This document shows positions 8,523 to 17,320 of a DNA stretch of 64,000 bases, one piece after another. The first letter of the stretch is position 1, and each line of letters starts with the position of its first letter. Made by a program: the position numbers and the translations under genes. Below the pieces are notes generated by a model. It had not been told where the DNA came from. It was given only the letters and a program-made list of their open reading frames with translations, and did not search any database. Source of the DNA: Paenibacillus glycanilyticus (lineage in GTDB: Bacteria > Bacillota > Bacilli > Paenibacillales > Paenibacillaceae); the NCBI RefSeq assembly GCF_030161375.1, contig NZ_BSSQ01000024.1:61844-125843 (forward strand), in the 5' to 3' direction.

Positions 8523-8550
8523 ATCCTATGAAGGCTTGTACGGCTTGGTT
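8523..8550 (-). promoter_or_regulatory. Candidate sigma-K-type sporulation promoter
   Basis: On the minus strand: AACC (8547-8550), 16 nt, CATAGGAT (8523-8530), resembling the mother-cell consensus AC-N16-CATAnnnTA, 42 nt before the NTTRR-F1-like gene. Confidence 0.3.
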
Positions 8551-8603
8551 CTTCCAACCGCCTGTCTTTAAAGCCCATTTAATAGATTGGTAATATAACA
8601 AAC

Positions 8604-8640
8604 AACGCAAAAAGGCTCACCTACAGTCGGTGAGCCCTTT
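8604..8640 (-). terminator. Terminator of the 8.6-kb solute-binding protein gene
   Basis: GGCTCACC (8614-8621) pairs with GGTGAGCC (8629-8636); on the minus strand the stem is followed by TTTTTG. It begins about 10 nt after the stop codon. Confidence 0.8.
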
Positions 8641-8650
8641 CAACAGCAGG

Positions 8651-10363
8651 CTATTTAGATTTTTGATACCATTCATTAACTTCCTTCGTAATTTCTTCCC
8701 CGCCAATTTTATTCCACTCGACAACGAATTTATCGAAATCGTCAATCGGCTTGCGGCCATAGATAATGCCAAGGAACGTCTCGCCTTCCAATTTGGCCAA
8801 GATGCCGCTTTTGCTTTGCATCGTTTTGGTTGGCGAACCCGTAAAGGCGTTTGGAACATACGTATTGGCGTTCCAGCCGTCATCCACGTATTCCGATGCT
8901 TTTAACGTTTTTGGATTGCCCGCCTTCGTTCTTTCTTCAGCGGCATTGCTAGGCGTTGCTCCTCTGCTGATCTTCGCGTTTGTTTTCATCAGCGTAAATG
9001 GAGCTTTGGGTTCCATTAGCAGATACTTGGCTGGGCCAACTTTTCCGCCGGGGATATCCGCTTCGTCTACCGAAATCGTTCCGTCCGCTTTCACCGTGTA
9101 GTCATAATCTTTATACCATCCGTTCTCAAATTCGCTTCCCGGATTGCCTTTATCAAAGATGCGGTTCAAGTACAGGAATAAGGCATCGGTATGTTCAAAG
9201 TCCTTCTTAACGATCATTCCGCCACGGAGGAAAGTTGAATCCCTTGCTCCCGCCTTGCCGTTTAAGCCTGGAATCGGGAATGGATTCATCGTTGCGCCAG
9301 GCACGTTTTTCTCCAAGTCGGGAATCGGCCAGTTAGGCAGCCAATATGGCGCAACGACAATGCCTACGCGCCCTTGGCCAATCAATTCAGCAAGTTTGTT
9401 CTCGTCATGCAAGCCCGCTTCTTTCGAAATATAACCTTTATCGTACCAGTCTTTCAATCTTGCTAAGCCGTCCTTCATCTCCGGAAGCGTTGAACCATGA
9501 ACCAATGTACCGTCTTTATTCAACCACTGATTAGGAATCGTGCCTGATGGTCCAAATACCCAAGTGCTTTCTCCAAGCCATCCGTTAAAGATGCTAGGGG
9601 AGGAACCGCCGGACCCGAGGCTTAATCCCAGCGGAATAATGTTTTCAAACGCACCCGTTTTTTTGCTATTCATGGCCTGCATAAGCGCTTCCAATTCTTC
9701 AAACGTTGTTGGTGCCTTCATCCCTAATTGGTCTAGTAAATCTTGCCGAATCCACATGACAGCATTATCGTTGCCCGAGAAAGCAAAGTTTGGAAAAGCC
9801 ATCTTCTTGCCGTCATAAGTAACTTGACTCCACATCAATGGATCCGAACTATAAATCTCCTTGATCGTAAGAGAAGCGTATTTCTCGTAATCCTCCGAAA
9901 TATCTTTGTACTTGCCAGATTCGATGAGCTCGTTGAGAAGCGTCATATCCTCGGTCATTAGCACGTCCGGCAAATCTTCGCCGGAGGTCAGCATCAATCT
10001 CATCTTTGTAGCGAATTGGTCGCCCGGAACTTGCCATAAATATTTAAGGTCAATGCCCAGCTCGTCGTGAGCCCATTTGGTGTGCACGTTATTTTCCAAC
10101 GTTTCGCCATTTTTATATTTCATGGTGGAATCCGTCGCTTTAACCGTTGTGATCGTCACGGGCGTTTCGAACTTGTAGGTTCCCTTCTGGATCGCTTCTG
10201 CTTTGGCTGCGTCTGAATCTGCTGTTGGTTCTGTTCCCGCCTGCGATTGAACCGGCTCGCTCGATGGCGAATTGGTTTCATTGTTTTTGTTGCCGGAGCA
10301 AGCAGCTGTAAAGACCAAGAGCATAATCAGTGCAATAAACACGAATAATTGTTTGCTTCTCAT
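8651..10363 (-). CDS. Extracellular solute-binding lipoprotein of a carbohydrate ABC importer
   Basis: 570 aa lipoprotein: hydrophobic LFVFIALIMLLVF, lipobox FTAAC with Cys near residue 22, then a Ser/Asn-rich linker. The body is that of large family-1-type binding proteins such as LipO (WIRQDLLDQLGMKAPTTFEE, a signature of the group). It should capture an oligosaccharide outside the membrane for the permeases at 13.9-15.8 kb. It lies downstream of the kinase and regulator genes. A direct-repeat operator (10442-10473) and a cre-like site over the -10 (10413-10428) point to activation by the adjacent response regulator and repression by CcpA. No ATPase is encoded nearby; a shared MsmX-type ATPase is probable. 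Confidence 0.9.
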   Translation of the reverse strand: MRSKQLFVFIALIMLLVFTAACSGNKNNETNSPSSEPVQSQAGTEPTADSDAAKAEAIQKGTYKFETPVTITTVKATDSTMKYKNGETLENNVHTKWAHDELGIDLKYLWQVPGDQFATKMRLMLTSGEDLPDVLMTEDMTLLNELIESGKYKDISEDYEKYASLTIKEIYSSDPLMWSQVTYDGKKMAFPNFAFSGNDNAVMWIRQDLLDQLGMKAPTTFEELEALMQAMNSKKTGAFENIIPLGLSLGSGGSSPSIFNGWLGESTWVFGPSGTIPNQWLNKDGTLVHGSTLPEMKDGLARLKDWYDKGYISKEAGLHDENKLAELIGQGRVGIVVAPYWLPNWPIPDLEKNVPGATMNPFPIPGLNGKAGARDSTFLRGGMIVKKDFEHTDALFLYLNRIFDKGNPGSEFENGWYKDYDYTVKADGTISVDEADIPGGKVGPAKYLLMEPKAPFTLMKTNAKISRGATPSNAAEERTKAGNPKTLKASEYVDDGWNANTYVPNAFTGSPTKTMQSKSGILAKLEGETFLGIIYGRKPIDDFDKFVVEWNKIGGEEITKEVNEWYQKSK

Positions 10364-10412
10364 CTTGGTTTTGAGTCCCCCTATCGGTTATGGTGTGTTG
10401 CAATTCCATCTT

Positions 10413-10428
10413 ATTACAGCGCTTACAA
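10413..10428 (-). promoter_or_regulatory. -10 element overlapped by a cre-like site
   Basis: Minus strand TTGTAAGCGCTGTAA (10414-10428) is near-palindromic and close to the CcpA cre consensus, apart from the final positions. It overlaps TGTAAT (10413-10418), a good -10 with no recognisable -35, 50 nt before the binding-protein gene. Confidence 0.45.
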
Positions 10429-10441
10429 CCGAGTAAGAGAT

Positions 10442-10473
10442 AAAGTTTTAAGATGATCTATCAAATTATTAAG
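10442..10473 (-). promoter_or_regulatory. Direct-repeat operator before the binding-protein gene
   Basis: Minus strand: CTTAATAATTT (10463-10473), 10 nt, CTTAAAACTTT (10442-10452), so the repeats start 21 bp apart on one DNA face. It overlaps the stop codon of the response regulator gene. The identical repeat pair with a different spacer occurs at 22735-22766. Confidence 0.6.
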
Positions 10474-12076
10474 GTTTAAATTGATAACGTTCTCTGTATT
10501 CCTGAGGAGTAGCCCCGTAATAATTTTTAAACAGCCTGCTGAAATAAGGCGGATTCTGGAAGCCTAACTGGCTTGCCAGTTCATAAATTTTGATGTCCGA
10601 GGTTGAGAGCAGCATCCCTGCTTTTTCCATTCGGTATCTCATAATGAAATCGCTGATGTTCTCTTTCGTCTCCTGTTTGTAGAGCGTGGACAGATAGACG
10701 GGATGTAGATCGACGTGATCGGCGATCGTTTGCAGAGATACGTCTTCAGCGATCCGGGCTTCAATAAAGCGATGAATTTTGACGATCAACTTCGTCTTCG
10801 TATCTTTGATCTCCCGAACGCTACCAGACTCCAAATAGCCTAGTACCCGATCAGCCCATTCCCTGACGCGTCCAATTTCGCTTAAACCTCGCGGATCCGC
10901 CGCTATATCCGAATCGTAACCCGTTACTTCCATCAACGTTTTGTTTTGGAGATGCGCAATATAAAGAAATGAATTGGTTAGACAGTAGACGATCTCTAGC
11001 ATATGCTCTTCCGTGTCCAATTTTTTCACCTGTACTTCCGCAAATACATCTATTATTTTGGCACGGGCATCTTCCCAGCGTCCCGCTTCCAGTAGCTGCT
11101 GAAAGCCCGGGGGACTGTACAAGGATTGCAAGGAGTTAGACAGCGAATAGGTCGTCGTTGTACTGATGATTATACCTCGTTCACTGCGGGGCACCTTGCG
11201 AAAAGCATTTAAAGACTTGCGGTATTGCCCGGCTGCTTCTTCCGGAAAACGGCATGTCTCGCTGACCAGTATGGACGTTTTCCCCTTGAGATACCGAGAC
11301 ACGTTGGATTGGATTTCCATAGCGGCATGTTCCAACTCTTGTTCATCAACTACATCCATGTTGATCTTCTGCAGCAATAAGCACAAATAACCATAGGAAT
11401 CTTTATACGACCAAACCTCATATTTTTTATCCAATAGTTCAGCGGCAATATTATAGACGGCAAATTCATACAACGCGAAATCCTGATCGGATTCTCCAAA
11501 TGCTTCATCCATTCTAATAAGCAGCAGGTTACAATCGATTCCTGTCCGGAACGGTAGCCGGTATTCCCTTAATCTCTCGATCAGCCTATCTTCGGGCAAC
11601 AGGACTCCGGATAACAAATCGTCTAACAATTTCTCTCTTAACAAGGGGAGATGAACATGAAGCGTCTGCAAAGCTTGCTCGACATTCCCCTTCTGCTGCC
11701 GCTCGTTATCCAAGCCGGACTTTACTGTTGACACTTCTTCCATCAACTCTTCATCCTTAATAGGCTTGAGCAGGTAATTCACCGTCCCGTAACGCAAGGC
11801 AGCTCTGGCATATTCGAATTCGCCAAATCCCGATAATAGAATACATTTTGTTCTTGGATAATGACTTTGAATATGTTTGCACAGCTGAAGGCCGTCCATT
11901 CCCGGCATCCGGATATCCGTAACCACGATATCGATGGCGTGCTGCCGCAAAATATCGAGCGCCTCCAGGCCGGATGATGCCTGAAATACCTCTTCAATTC
12001 CGATAAGCTCCCAGTCGTTGGCCGCCATACTCATTAGCAGCATAGGTTCATCATCTACAAGCAGCAACTTCGTCAT
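10469..12076 (-). CDS. AraC-type response regulator (YesN-like)
   Basis: 535 aa. The receiver domain (1-120) has acidic DD at 8-9, the phospho-acceptor Asp54 in VVTDIRMPGMDG, and KPIKDEE near 104. A long middle region follows, then a C-terminal AraC DNA-binding domain (DVSLQTIADHVDLHPVYLS, then LASQLGFQNPPYFSRLFKN). It should be phosphorylated by the kinase just upstream, whose stop overlaps its ATG by 4 nt. Its proposed targets are the 21-bp-spaced direct repeats at 10442-10473 and 22735-22766, a typical geometry for an AraC dimer. Confidence 0.92.
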   Translation of the reverse strand: MTKLLLVDDEPMLLMSMAANDWELIGIEEVFQASSGLEALDILRQHAIDIVVTDIRMPGMDGLQLCKHIQSHYPRTKCILLSGFGEFEYARAALRYGTVNYLLKPIKDEELMEEVSTVKSGLDNERQQKGNVEQALQTLHVHLPLLREKLLDDLLSGVLLPEDRLIERLREYRLPFRTGIDCNLLLIRMDEAFGESDQDFALYEFAVYNIAAELLDKKYEVWSYKDSYGYLCLLLQKINMDVVDEQELEHAAMEIQSNVSRYLKGKTSILVSETCRFPEEAAGQYRKSLNAFRKVPRSERGIIISTTTTYSLSNSLQSLYSPPGFQQLLEAGRWEDARAKIIDVFAEVQVKKLDTEEHMLEIVYCLTNSFLYIAHLQNKTLMEVTGYDSDIAADPRGLSEIGRVREWADRVLGYLESGSVREIKDTKTKLIVKIHRFIEARIAEDVSLQTIADHVDLHPVYLSTLYKQETKENISDFIMRYRMEKAGMLLSTSDIKIYELASQLGFQNPPYFSRLFKNYYGATPQEYRERYQFKP

Positions 12077-13812
12077 AGCAATTCTCCTTCCAGATTTCTT
12101 TTCCAGCGCAGCTTCACGCTTAGCCCGGACAGTTTACCCGAAGGCTGTATGAAGACACCGGCTTCAGGGCCGAATCGTTGCTTCAACCGCTGATGAACAT
12201 TCCATAATCCGCAACCCGAGCTGTCATCCATGACGGGCTGATCCAATTGCAACAAATATTGTGCGATCTCTTTATCCGTCATTCCATTACCGCTGTCCTC
12301 CACCATGAGAATATTCCAGTCCGGTTCCTGGTGACCCGTTACGAACACCGTTCCCCTTCCTGGCTTCGGCTCAATGCCGTGTACAATCGCGTTCTCCACT
12401 ACGGGTTGCAAAATAAGCCTCATCACGGGTTCGCTCCACATAGCCTGCGGAATATCGATTCGATAGTCAATACGTTCTAAACGGAACGTATAGATTTCCA
12501 TATAGTGAGTCACTAATTCGATTTCCTCTTGGAGCAAAGGCATTTGATTTTCTACCCGCGTTATATAGCGATAATAACCTCCTAGATGGTACACCATGTC
12601 CTTTATCCTATCCGTGCGGCCCACCTTCGCGCAGGCCGCGATAAAGGACAAGCAATTATACAGAAAATGCGGATTAATTTGAGACTGCAACTGCTTTAGA
12701 GTCGCTAGCCGCGAACGATTTTGCTCTTCGTATACATCTTGAATCAAATGTTGAATTGTTGTCCCCATGTCGTTAAAGCGTTGAATCATATAGTCGAATT
12801 CATTACGAATGCTTCGATGGATCCGGAACGAATAATCTCCCATTTCGAAATGCTTTAAACCTTTCATGATCATCTTCACCGGTCGTTGTACATGCAAATA
12901 AAGCGTGTAGGACGCAATGAGTCCAAGAACGATAATAATGACCATGCCGATATAAAACAAATTTCTGCTGTCAATGATCGGTTTATAAAACAAACTAACG
13001 GGCACGTAGTCCATCAAGTAAGCATCCAGCTCCGGAAGGTACACATAACTGACAAACACCTGCTCGCCGTTAAACTTTACATTCGTATGACCGTCACCAT
13101 GAAGGCCCTCTTTCATCAAATCGGCGCCAAATTCCTCATACATCCCGTTATTTGACTCTACATCCGAGAATGCGCTGCCATCAGCCGTAAGCAGAAAGCT
13201 GTTGCCCGGACTGTCCTGATTGTAATGCTGCAACGTCTTTGCAATGTTGTCGAGGCCAAAGCGGACCTCGAATACCGCGTTGATCGATGAATCCTCCGCA
13301 TTCGAAATACCCGGATCCCATAGAAAAAGTTGGTAATAAGCAGAATTAGCCGAATCCCCAGGCTGAAACCTCCACTTGCCATTTACAGCCTCATCCAAGA
13401 GGCGTTGATTATACGTGTCCTTCAGTTCCGTTGACACCACGAGCTGAATAGCTGGCAAATAGACAAACAAATTATTCGACCATGTACTGGAGAGACTTTG
13501 CAAATACAGCTTTTCCTTCAGATGGGTCTGGAAATCCAGCGTACGGTAGTAGTCTTTCGTCAGAATGCTAAGCTGTAAGTCCAGAATGGACGAGTCTCGC
13601 ACTAATATATTGGACGACAAAGATAGCCGTTCCGCGTTCGTCTCAATCTGGTACTTCAAGAACATAAGCTGGCTCTCTTTGTAATCGATCATCTGCGAAT
13701 CTATGACATGAAAGCTTGTTCTGCTGAAGTAGGTATACATGAGTATGATCAGAAGCAGCAGAATAAGGATAACTGCGTTCATCTTAAGAAATACCGGCCT
13801 ATGCCGCGTCAT
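12073..13812 (-). CDS. Membrane sensor histidine kinase (YesM-like)
   Basis: 579 aa. TM1 near residues 12-28, an extracellular sensor of about 260 residues, TM2 near 290-308, HAMP about 310-365, then the His_kinase domain with the phospho-acceptor His382 in QINPHFLYN. The ATP-binding part has the N box VVENAIVHG near 470, the G1 box EDSGNGMT near 505 and GCGLWN near 533. It probably senses a sugar or the loaded binding protein. It is transcribed with the AraC-type regulator and diverges from the permease genes 114 bp away. Confidence 0.92.
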   Translation of the reverse strand: MTRHRPVFLKMNAVILILLLLIILMYTYFSRTSFHVIDSQMIDYKESQLMFLKYQIETNAERLSLSSNILVRDSSILDLQLSILTKDYYRTLDFQTHLKEKLYLQSLSSTWSNNLFVYLPAIQLVVSTELKDTYNQRLLDEAVNGKWRFQPGDSANSAYYQLFLWDPGISNAEDSSINAVFEVRFGLDNIAKTLQHYNQDSPGNSFLLTADGSAFSDVESNNGMYEEFGADLMKEGLHGDGHTNVKFNGEQVFVSYVYLPELDAYLMDYVPVSLFYKPIIDSRNLFYIGMVIIIVLGLIASYTLYLHVQRPVKMIMKGLKHFEMGDYSFRIHRSIRNEFDYMIQRFNDMGTTIQHLIQDVYEEQNRSRLATLKQLQSQINPHFLYNCLSFIAACAKVGRTDRIKDMVYHLGGYYRYITRVENQMPLLQEEIELVTHYMEIYTFRLERIDYRIDIPQAMWSEPVMRLILQPVVENAIVHGIEPKPGRGTVFVTGHQEPDWNILMVEDSGNGMTDKEIAQYLLQLDQPVMDDSSGCGLWNVHQRLKQRFGPEAGVFIQPSGKLSGLSVKLRWKRNLEGELL

Positions 13813-13823
13813 CGGTTTCCCCC

Positions 13824-13854
13824 CTTAATATAGTGACAGCGACCTTAAATATAT
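13824..13854 (+). promoter_or_regulatory. Weak direct repeat before the permease genes
   Basis: CTTAATATAG at 13824 and CTTAAATATA at 13844 on the plus strand, starting 20 bp apart. It resembles the operators at 10442 and 22735 and has the same orientation to its gene, 73 nt before the permease start. The spacing is one short and the match weaker. Confidence 0.3.
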
Positions 13855-13926
13855 CTTCTATACAATAAAAACGCTTCCAGAATAGAATGTGATTATTCCA
13901 CACACTAAAGCTAAGGAGGATTACGG

Positions 13927-14865
13927 TTGGAAAATATCGCTAGAAGAACGCCAGCGGCTTCGATAAAAGCAAGACGCAATCGGATGTTCCGCAAAACCTG
14001 GAGGCTGCACGCCATGCTGCTGCCCGCCGTGTTATCCGTGTTCATCTTCAAATACGCGCCTATGCCCGGCATCGCCATTGCTTTCGAGGATTTCAAGCCA
14101 TGGCTTGGCATAACCGGCTCCGATTGGATCGGTTGGGATAATTTCACCCTCATGTTCAACATGCATGATTCCGTTCAAGTCATTTGGAATACCCTATTCA
14201 TCTCCATACTGAAGATCCTGTTTGGCCTAATCGTCCCGGTTATATTCGCGCTATTGCTTAATGAAGTTCGTAACATGGCGGTCAAACGGTCCATACAAAC
14301 GTTGGTCTATCTTCCCCACTTTATGTCTTGGGTTATATTGGGCGGAATATTGCTAGATTTATTATCGCTAGAGGGGATTGCGAACCGTCTCGTTTCTTTT
14401 CTTCGCTTGGAGCCAATTATGTTCCTGGGAGACGGCAATTGGTTTAGAGCTACCGTAATAACCAGCGATCTATGGAAAGAATTCGGATTCTCGGCGATCG
14501 TGTTCCTGGCCGCCTTGTCCGGCATCAACCCGGCTCTCTATGAAGCTTCCGAGATTGACGGCGCCGGCAGATTCCAGCAGACGATCTATATTACGTTGCC
14601 ATCCTTGCTTCCAATCATCATAGTCGTGTTCACTTTGTCTCTGGGTAATGTATTAAGCGCCAACTTCGACCAAATCTATAATTTGATCAACCCGCTGGTT
14701 CTCGAGAAAGGCGATATTATCGATACTTATGTGTACCGCACCTTCCAGGGAGGACAATATAGTCTTGCTACGGCTGTAGGAATATTCAAATCCGTGGTAG
14801 GTTTTGTATTAATAAGCGGCGGCTACTACTTCGCGTACAAAGTAGCGAATTACCGTATTTTCTAA
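13927..14865 (+). CDS. ABC carbohydrate permease, LplB type
   Basis: 312 aa inner-membrane permease with about six TM helices (first near VLSVFIFKYAPMPGIAIAF) and the cytoplasmic EAA loop EASEIDGAGRFQQTIYITLP that contacts the ATPase. It should form a heterodimer with the following gene and import the ligand of the 8.6-kb binding protein. The start is the TTG at 13927, with AAGGAGG 7 nt upstream. The gene diverges from the kinase; the second permease begins 32 nt after its stop. Confidence 0.92.
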   Translation: MENIARRTPAASIKARRNRMFRKTWRLHAMLLPAVLSVFIFKYAPMPGIAIAFEDFKPWLGITGSDWIGWDNFTLMFNMHDSVQVIWNTLFISILKILFGLIVPVIFALLLNEVRNMAVKRSIQTLVYLPHFMSWVILGGILLDLLSLEGIANRLVSFLRLEPIMFLGDGNWFRATVITSDLWKEFGFSAIVFLAALSGINPALYEASEIDGAGRFQQTIYITLPSLLPIIIVVFTLSLGNVLSANFDQIYNLINPLVLEKGDIIDTYVYRTFQGGQYSLATAVGIFKSVVGFVLISGGYYFAYKVANYRIF

Positions 14866-14897
14866 CTTTTTAAGTACTCATATCGGAGGATAAGAAC

Positions 14898-15776
14898 ATG
14901 TATTATAAAAATTCGTCTTATCGGATTTTTTACTACTGCAATCTAGCTGTGCTAATAGCCGTTTCCATACTTTGCATATTGCCGATGATCCATATTTTTT
15001 CCGTTTCCCTGAGCGGTAAATCCGCGGCGGATTCCAACCTTGTCTCTTTCCTGCCTATCGACTTCACGCTGGAAAGTTATGAGAAAACGTTCGATAACGA
15101 TAATTTCTTATCCGCCATCTGGATTTCGGTTCTACGGAGCGTAATTGGCACGGCAATGAGTATGCTGGTGACGATGCTTGCGGCCTTCTCTTTATCTAGA
15201 AACCCTGCCGAATTCAAAGCACGCGCCTATTATGTATGGTATTTCCTCATCATTATGATTTTTGACGCCGGACTGGTTCCCCACTATATCCTGAATCAAA
15301 AGCTGGGTCTGGTAAATTCCTTCTGGGTGCTTATTTTGCCAAATCTCGTAAATGTGTGGAATATGATTCTCATGCTGAATTTCTTCCGGGCTATTCCGAA
15401 AGATTTAGATGAAGCAGCGATAGTGGACGGAGCCTCTCACTTCAAAATCTTCTTCTCCATTTATTTGCCCGTATCGATGCCGGCCATCGCGACGATCTCT
15501 TTGTTCACCTTGGTCGGACATTGGAACAGCTGGTTTGACGGGATGTTGTATTTGAGAGACGCGGCGCATTGGCCGCTTGCTACCTTGCTGCAAACGATCG
15601 TGGTTGTACAAGACTTCAGCAAGACCGGCATTAATCCCGAGCAGTTGGAGATGTTATCGAATCGGAGTGTAAAAGCAGCTCAAATCTTTATTGCCATGCT
15701 GCCGATCTTGGCAGTCTATCCGTTACTGCAGCGGTACTTCGTAAAAGGGATTGTACTTGGCGCAGTTAAAGAGTAA
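14898..15776 (+). CDS. ABC carbohydrate permease, YtcP type
   Basis: 292 aa, six predicted TM helices, with the EAA loop DEAAIVDGASHFKIFFSIYL and the family C-terminus RYFVKGIVLGAVKE. It is the second half of the importer heterodimer. The ATG has GGAGG at good spacing. A strong terminator follows immediately, so the transcript holds only the two permeases; the binding protein is on the other strand and the ATPase is elsewhere. Confidence 0.92.
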   Translation: MYYKNSSYRIFYYCNLAVLIAVSILCILPMIHIFSVSLSGKSAADSNLVSFLPIDFTLESYEKTFDNDNFLSAIWISVLRSVIGTAMSMLVTMLAAFSLSRNPAEFKARAYYVWYFLIIMIFDAGLVPHYILNQKLGLVNSFWVLILPNLVNVWNMILMLNFFRAIPKDLDEAAIVDGASHFKIFFSIYLPVSMPAIATISLFTLVGHWNSWFDGMLYLRDAAHWPLATLLQTIVVVQDFSKTGINPEQLEMLSNRSVKAAQIFIAMLPILAVYPLLQRYFVKGIVLGAVKE

Positions 15777-15791
15777 GCATTTGAAACATCT

Positions 15792-15832
15792 GAAACCTGC
15801 CGGAGCTTGAGCTCCGGCAGGTTTCCTTTTAT
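15792..15832 (+). terminator. Terminator of the permease operon
   Basis: GAAACCTGCCGGAGC (15792-15806) pairs perfectly with the arm ending at 15825, with a TTGA loop, followed by CTTTTATTT. Confidence 0.85.
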
Positions 15833-17199
15833 TTGCTTGCATTCATTTCCCCGTACCGCGCATTAATCTCTTCTCCTAACCAAGCCCCTTGCCGGACAAG
15901 CCTTTGCTGCAAAGCTGCCGTATCGATGCTGCGCGTCTCACGCGAGCCTTGCCCGGCAAGAATCGCGGCAGCCGTACCCGCAGCTTCGCCCATTGCGAAG
16001 CAATTTGGCATGACCCGGGTAGAACCTTGAGTGGCTCTGTCGGTCGAAATTGCTCTACCGGCTACGATCACATTCCGCAAGCCAATTGGAAGCAGCGACC
16101 GGAACGGAATCCCGTGCGATTCTCCTGGCGGAAGATGTACCATAGTCATTCCGCTAGCCGCATTAGCCATATGAATATCGATGAAATAAGCATTACGCGC
16201 GATATCGTCCGGGAAGGACCGGCACTTCAGGAAATCATCCGCCGTAATGACGTAATCGCCAACGATTCGGCGGGTTTCGCGTATGCCAACCTGCTCTCCG
16301 GTTAAAGAGAGATAGGCATCTTCAAATCCAGGAATGGTCTCCTTCAGCCAGTCTGTAATATGCGCAACCAGGGCACGCCCTTCAATTGCTCCTCTAGTCA
16401 GATCATCCGTATTCGAACCGTCAATGCCAAACACATGGCCAAAGTTAAAGCCAGCCGTATGATTGTTCAGCCATGAGATTCCCGCCCAATCGCGAGCAAC
16501 CTTCAATCGTCCATCACTTTTGGCCTTATTGATCGCATGCTTCAAATCACTGCCGTGAATATCCGCGCTTGCGAGAAACTTTTGCCGATCCAGGTTGTTT
16601 AATACGAAGCACATCGTACCGGGCTGCAGCTCTCCTTCATTGCCGCCTTTCTCGAGTTGACCGCCGGACAGATAGGTCAAATCCGCATCGCTTGTCGCGT
16701 CAATGAACAGGCTCGCCTTCACGGCTTGAGTTCCCGTCTTATTGTGAATAATTGCCGCTTCGAGAACGCCATCCTGCTCAAGCACGTTGCCGACAAACGT
16801 ATGATAAAGAACCTTGACACCGGCCTCCACCAGCTTTTCGTCCAATAATCTCTTTAATACTTCGGCATCAATCGGCACCCAATCGAGCTTCTCTTGCCAC
16901 TCTTCCTGGAACGCAATCTCCATGGCGCTTTTCATATCATTTAGAATTTCCAGCCCGATGCCTCGAATGACCGGTTTCTCATGATCGGTATATGGACAAA
17001 AGGCCGGAACCTGCGAGACCGTCGCCATTCCCCCCAGATAACCTCGTTGTTCGATTAGCAGAACAGATGCGCCGTTTCTTGCTGCGGCAAGCGCAGCTCC
17101 AATGCCTGAAGGGCCGCCTCCCGCCACCATAACATCCACTTCCGCGTAAACCGGAATTTCTTTCTCGGGCACTCGTACAGTTGGTACCGTACTGCTCAT
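15829..17199 (-). CDS. FAD-dependent oxidoreductase (PF12831-type)
   Basis: 456 aa. The N-terminal dinucleotide fold VMVAGGGPSGIGAALAAA is followed by LLIEQRGYLGGMAT, the start typical of the FAD_oxidored family found in many glycan-utilisation loci. A later motif, NVIVAGRAISTDRATQGSTR, is the second FAD contact. Substrate unknown; cytoplasmic, no signal peptide. It lies tail-to-tail with the permeases, its stop touching the T-run of their terminator, and diverges from the LacI-type gene, which may regulate it. Confidence 0.8.
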   Translation of the reverse strand: MSSTVPTVRVPEKEIPVYAEVDVMVAGGGPSGIGAALAAARNGASVLLIEQRGYLGGMATVSQVPAFCPYTDHEKPVIRGIGLEILNDMKSAMEIAFQEEWQEKLDWVPIDAEVLKRLLDEKLVEAGVKVLYHTFVGNVLEQDGVLEAAIIHNKTGTQAVKASLFIDATSDADLTYLSGGQLEKGGNEGELQPGTMCFVLNNLDRQKFLASADIHGSDLKHAINKAKSDGRLKVARDWAGISWLNNHTAGFNFGHVFGIDGSNTDDLTRGAIEGRALVAHITDWLKETIPGFEDAYLSLTGEQVGIRETRRIVGDYVITADDFLKCRSFPDDIARNAYFIDIHMANAASGMTMVHLPPGESHGIPFRSLLPIGLRNVIVAGRAISTDRATQGSTRVMPNCFAMGEAAGTAAAILAGQGSRETRSIDTAALQQRLVRQGAWLGEEINARYGEMNASK

Positions 17200-17258
17200 T
17201 TCTAACCACCTCCATCAGATTTGTCTTCATTGTATCGTTTATGAAGCTTTATTTTTAG

Positions 17259-17287
17259 TTTCATTTTTATTTCATTTTTCCTATAAT
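17259..17287 (+). promoter_or_regulatory. Tandem 11-bp repeat next to a TATAAT box
   Basis: TTTCATTTTTA (17259-17269) and TTTCATTTTTC (17270-17280) are followed directly by TATAAT (17282-17287), 33 nt before the LacI-type gene. No good -35 is present, so the repeat may bind an activator or be an AT-rich upstream element. Confidence 0.35.
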
Positions 17288-17320
17288 AAAAGCAATTGCA
17301 TCTTAGTTGAGGTGGGTCTT

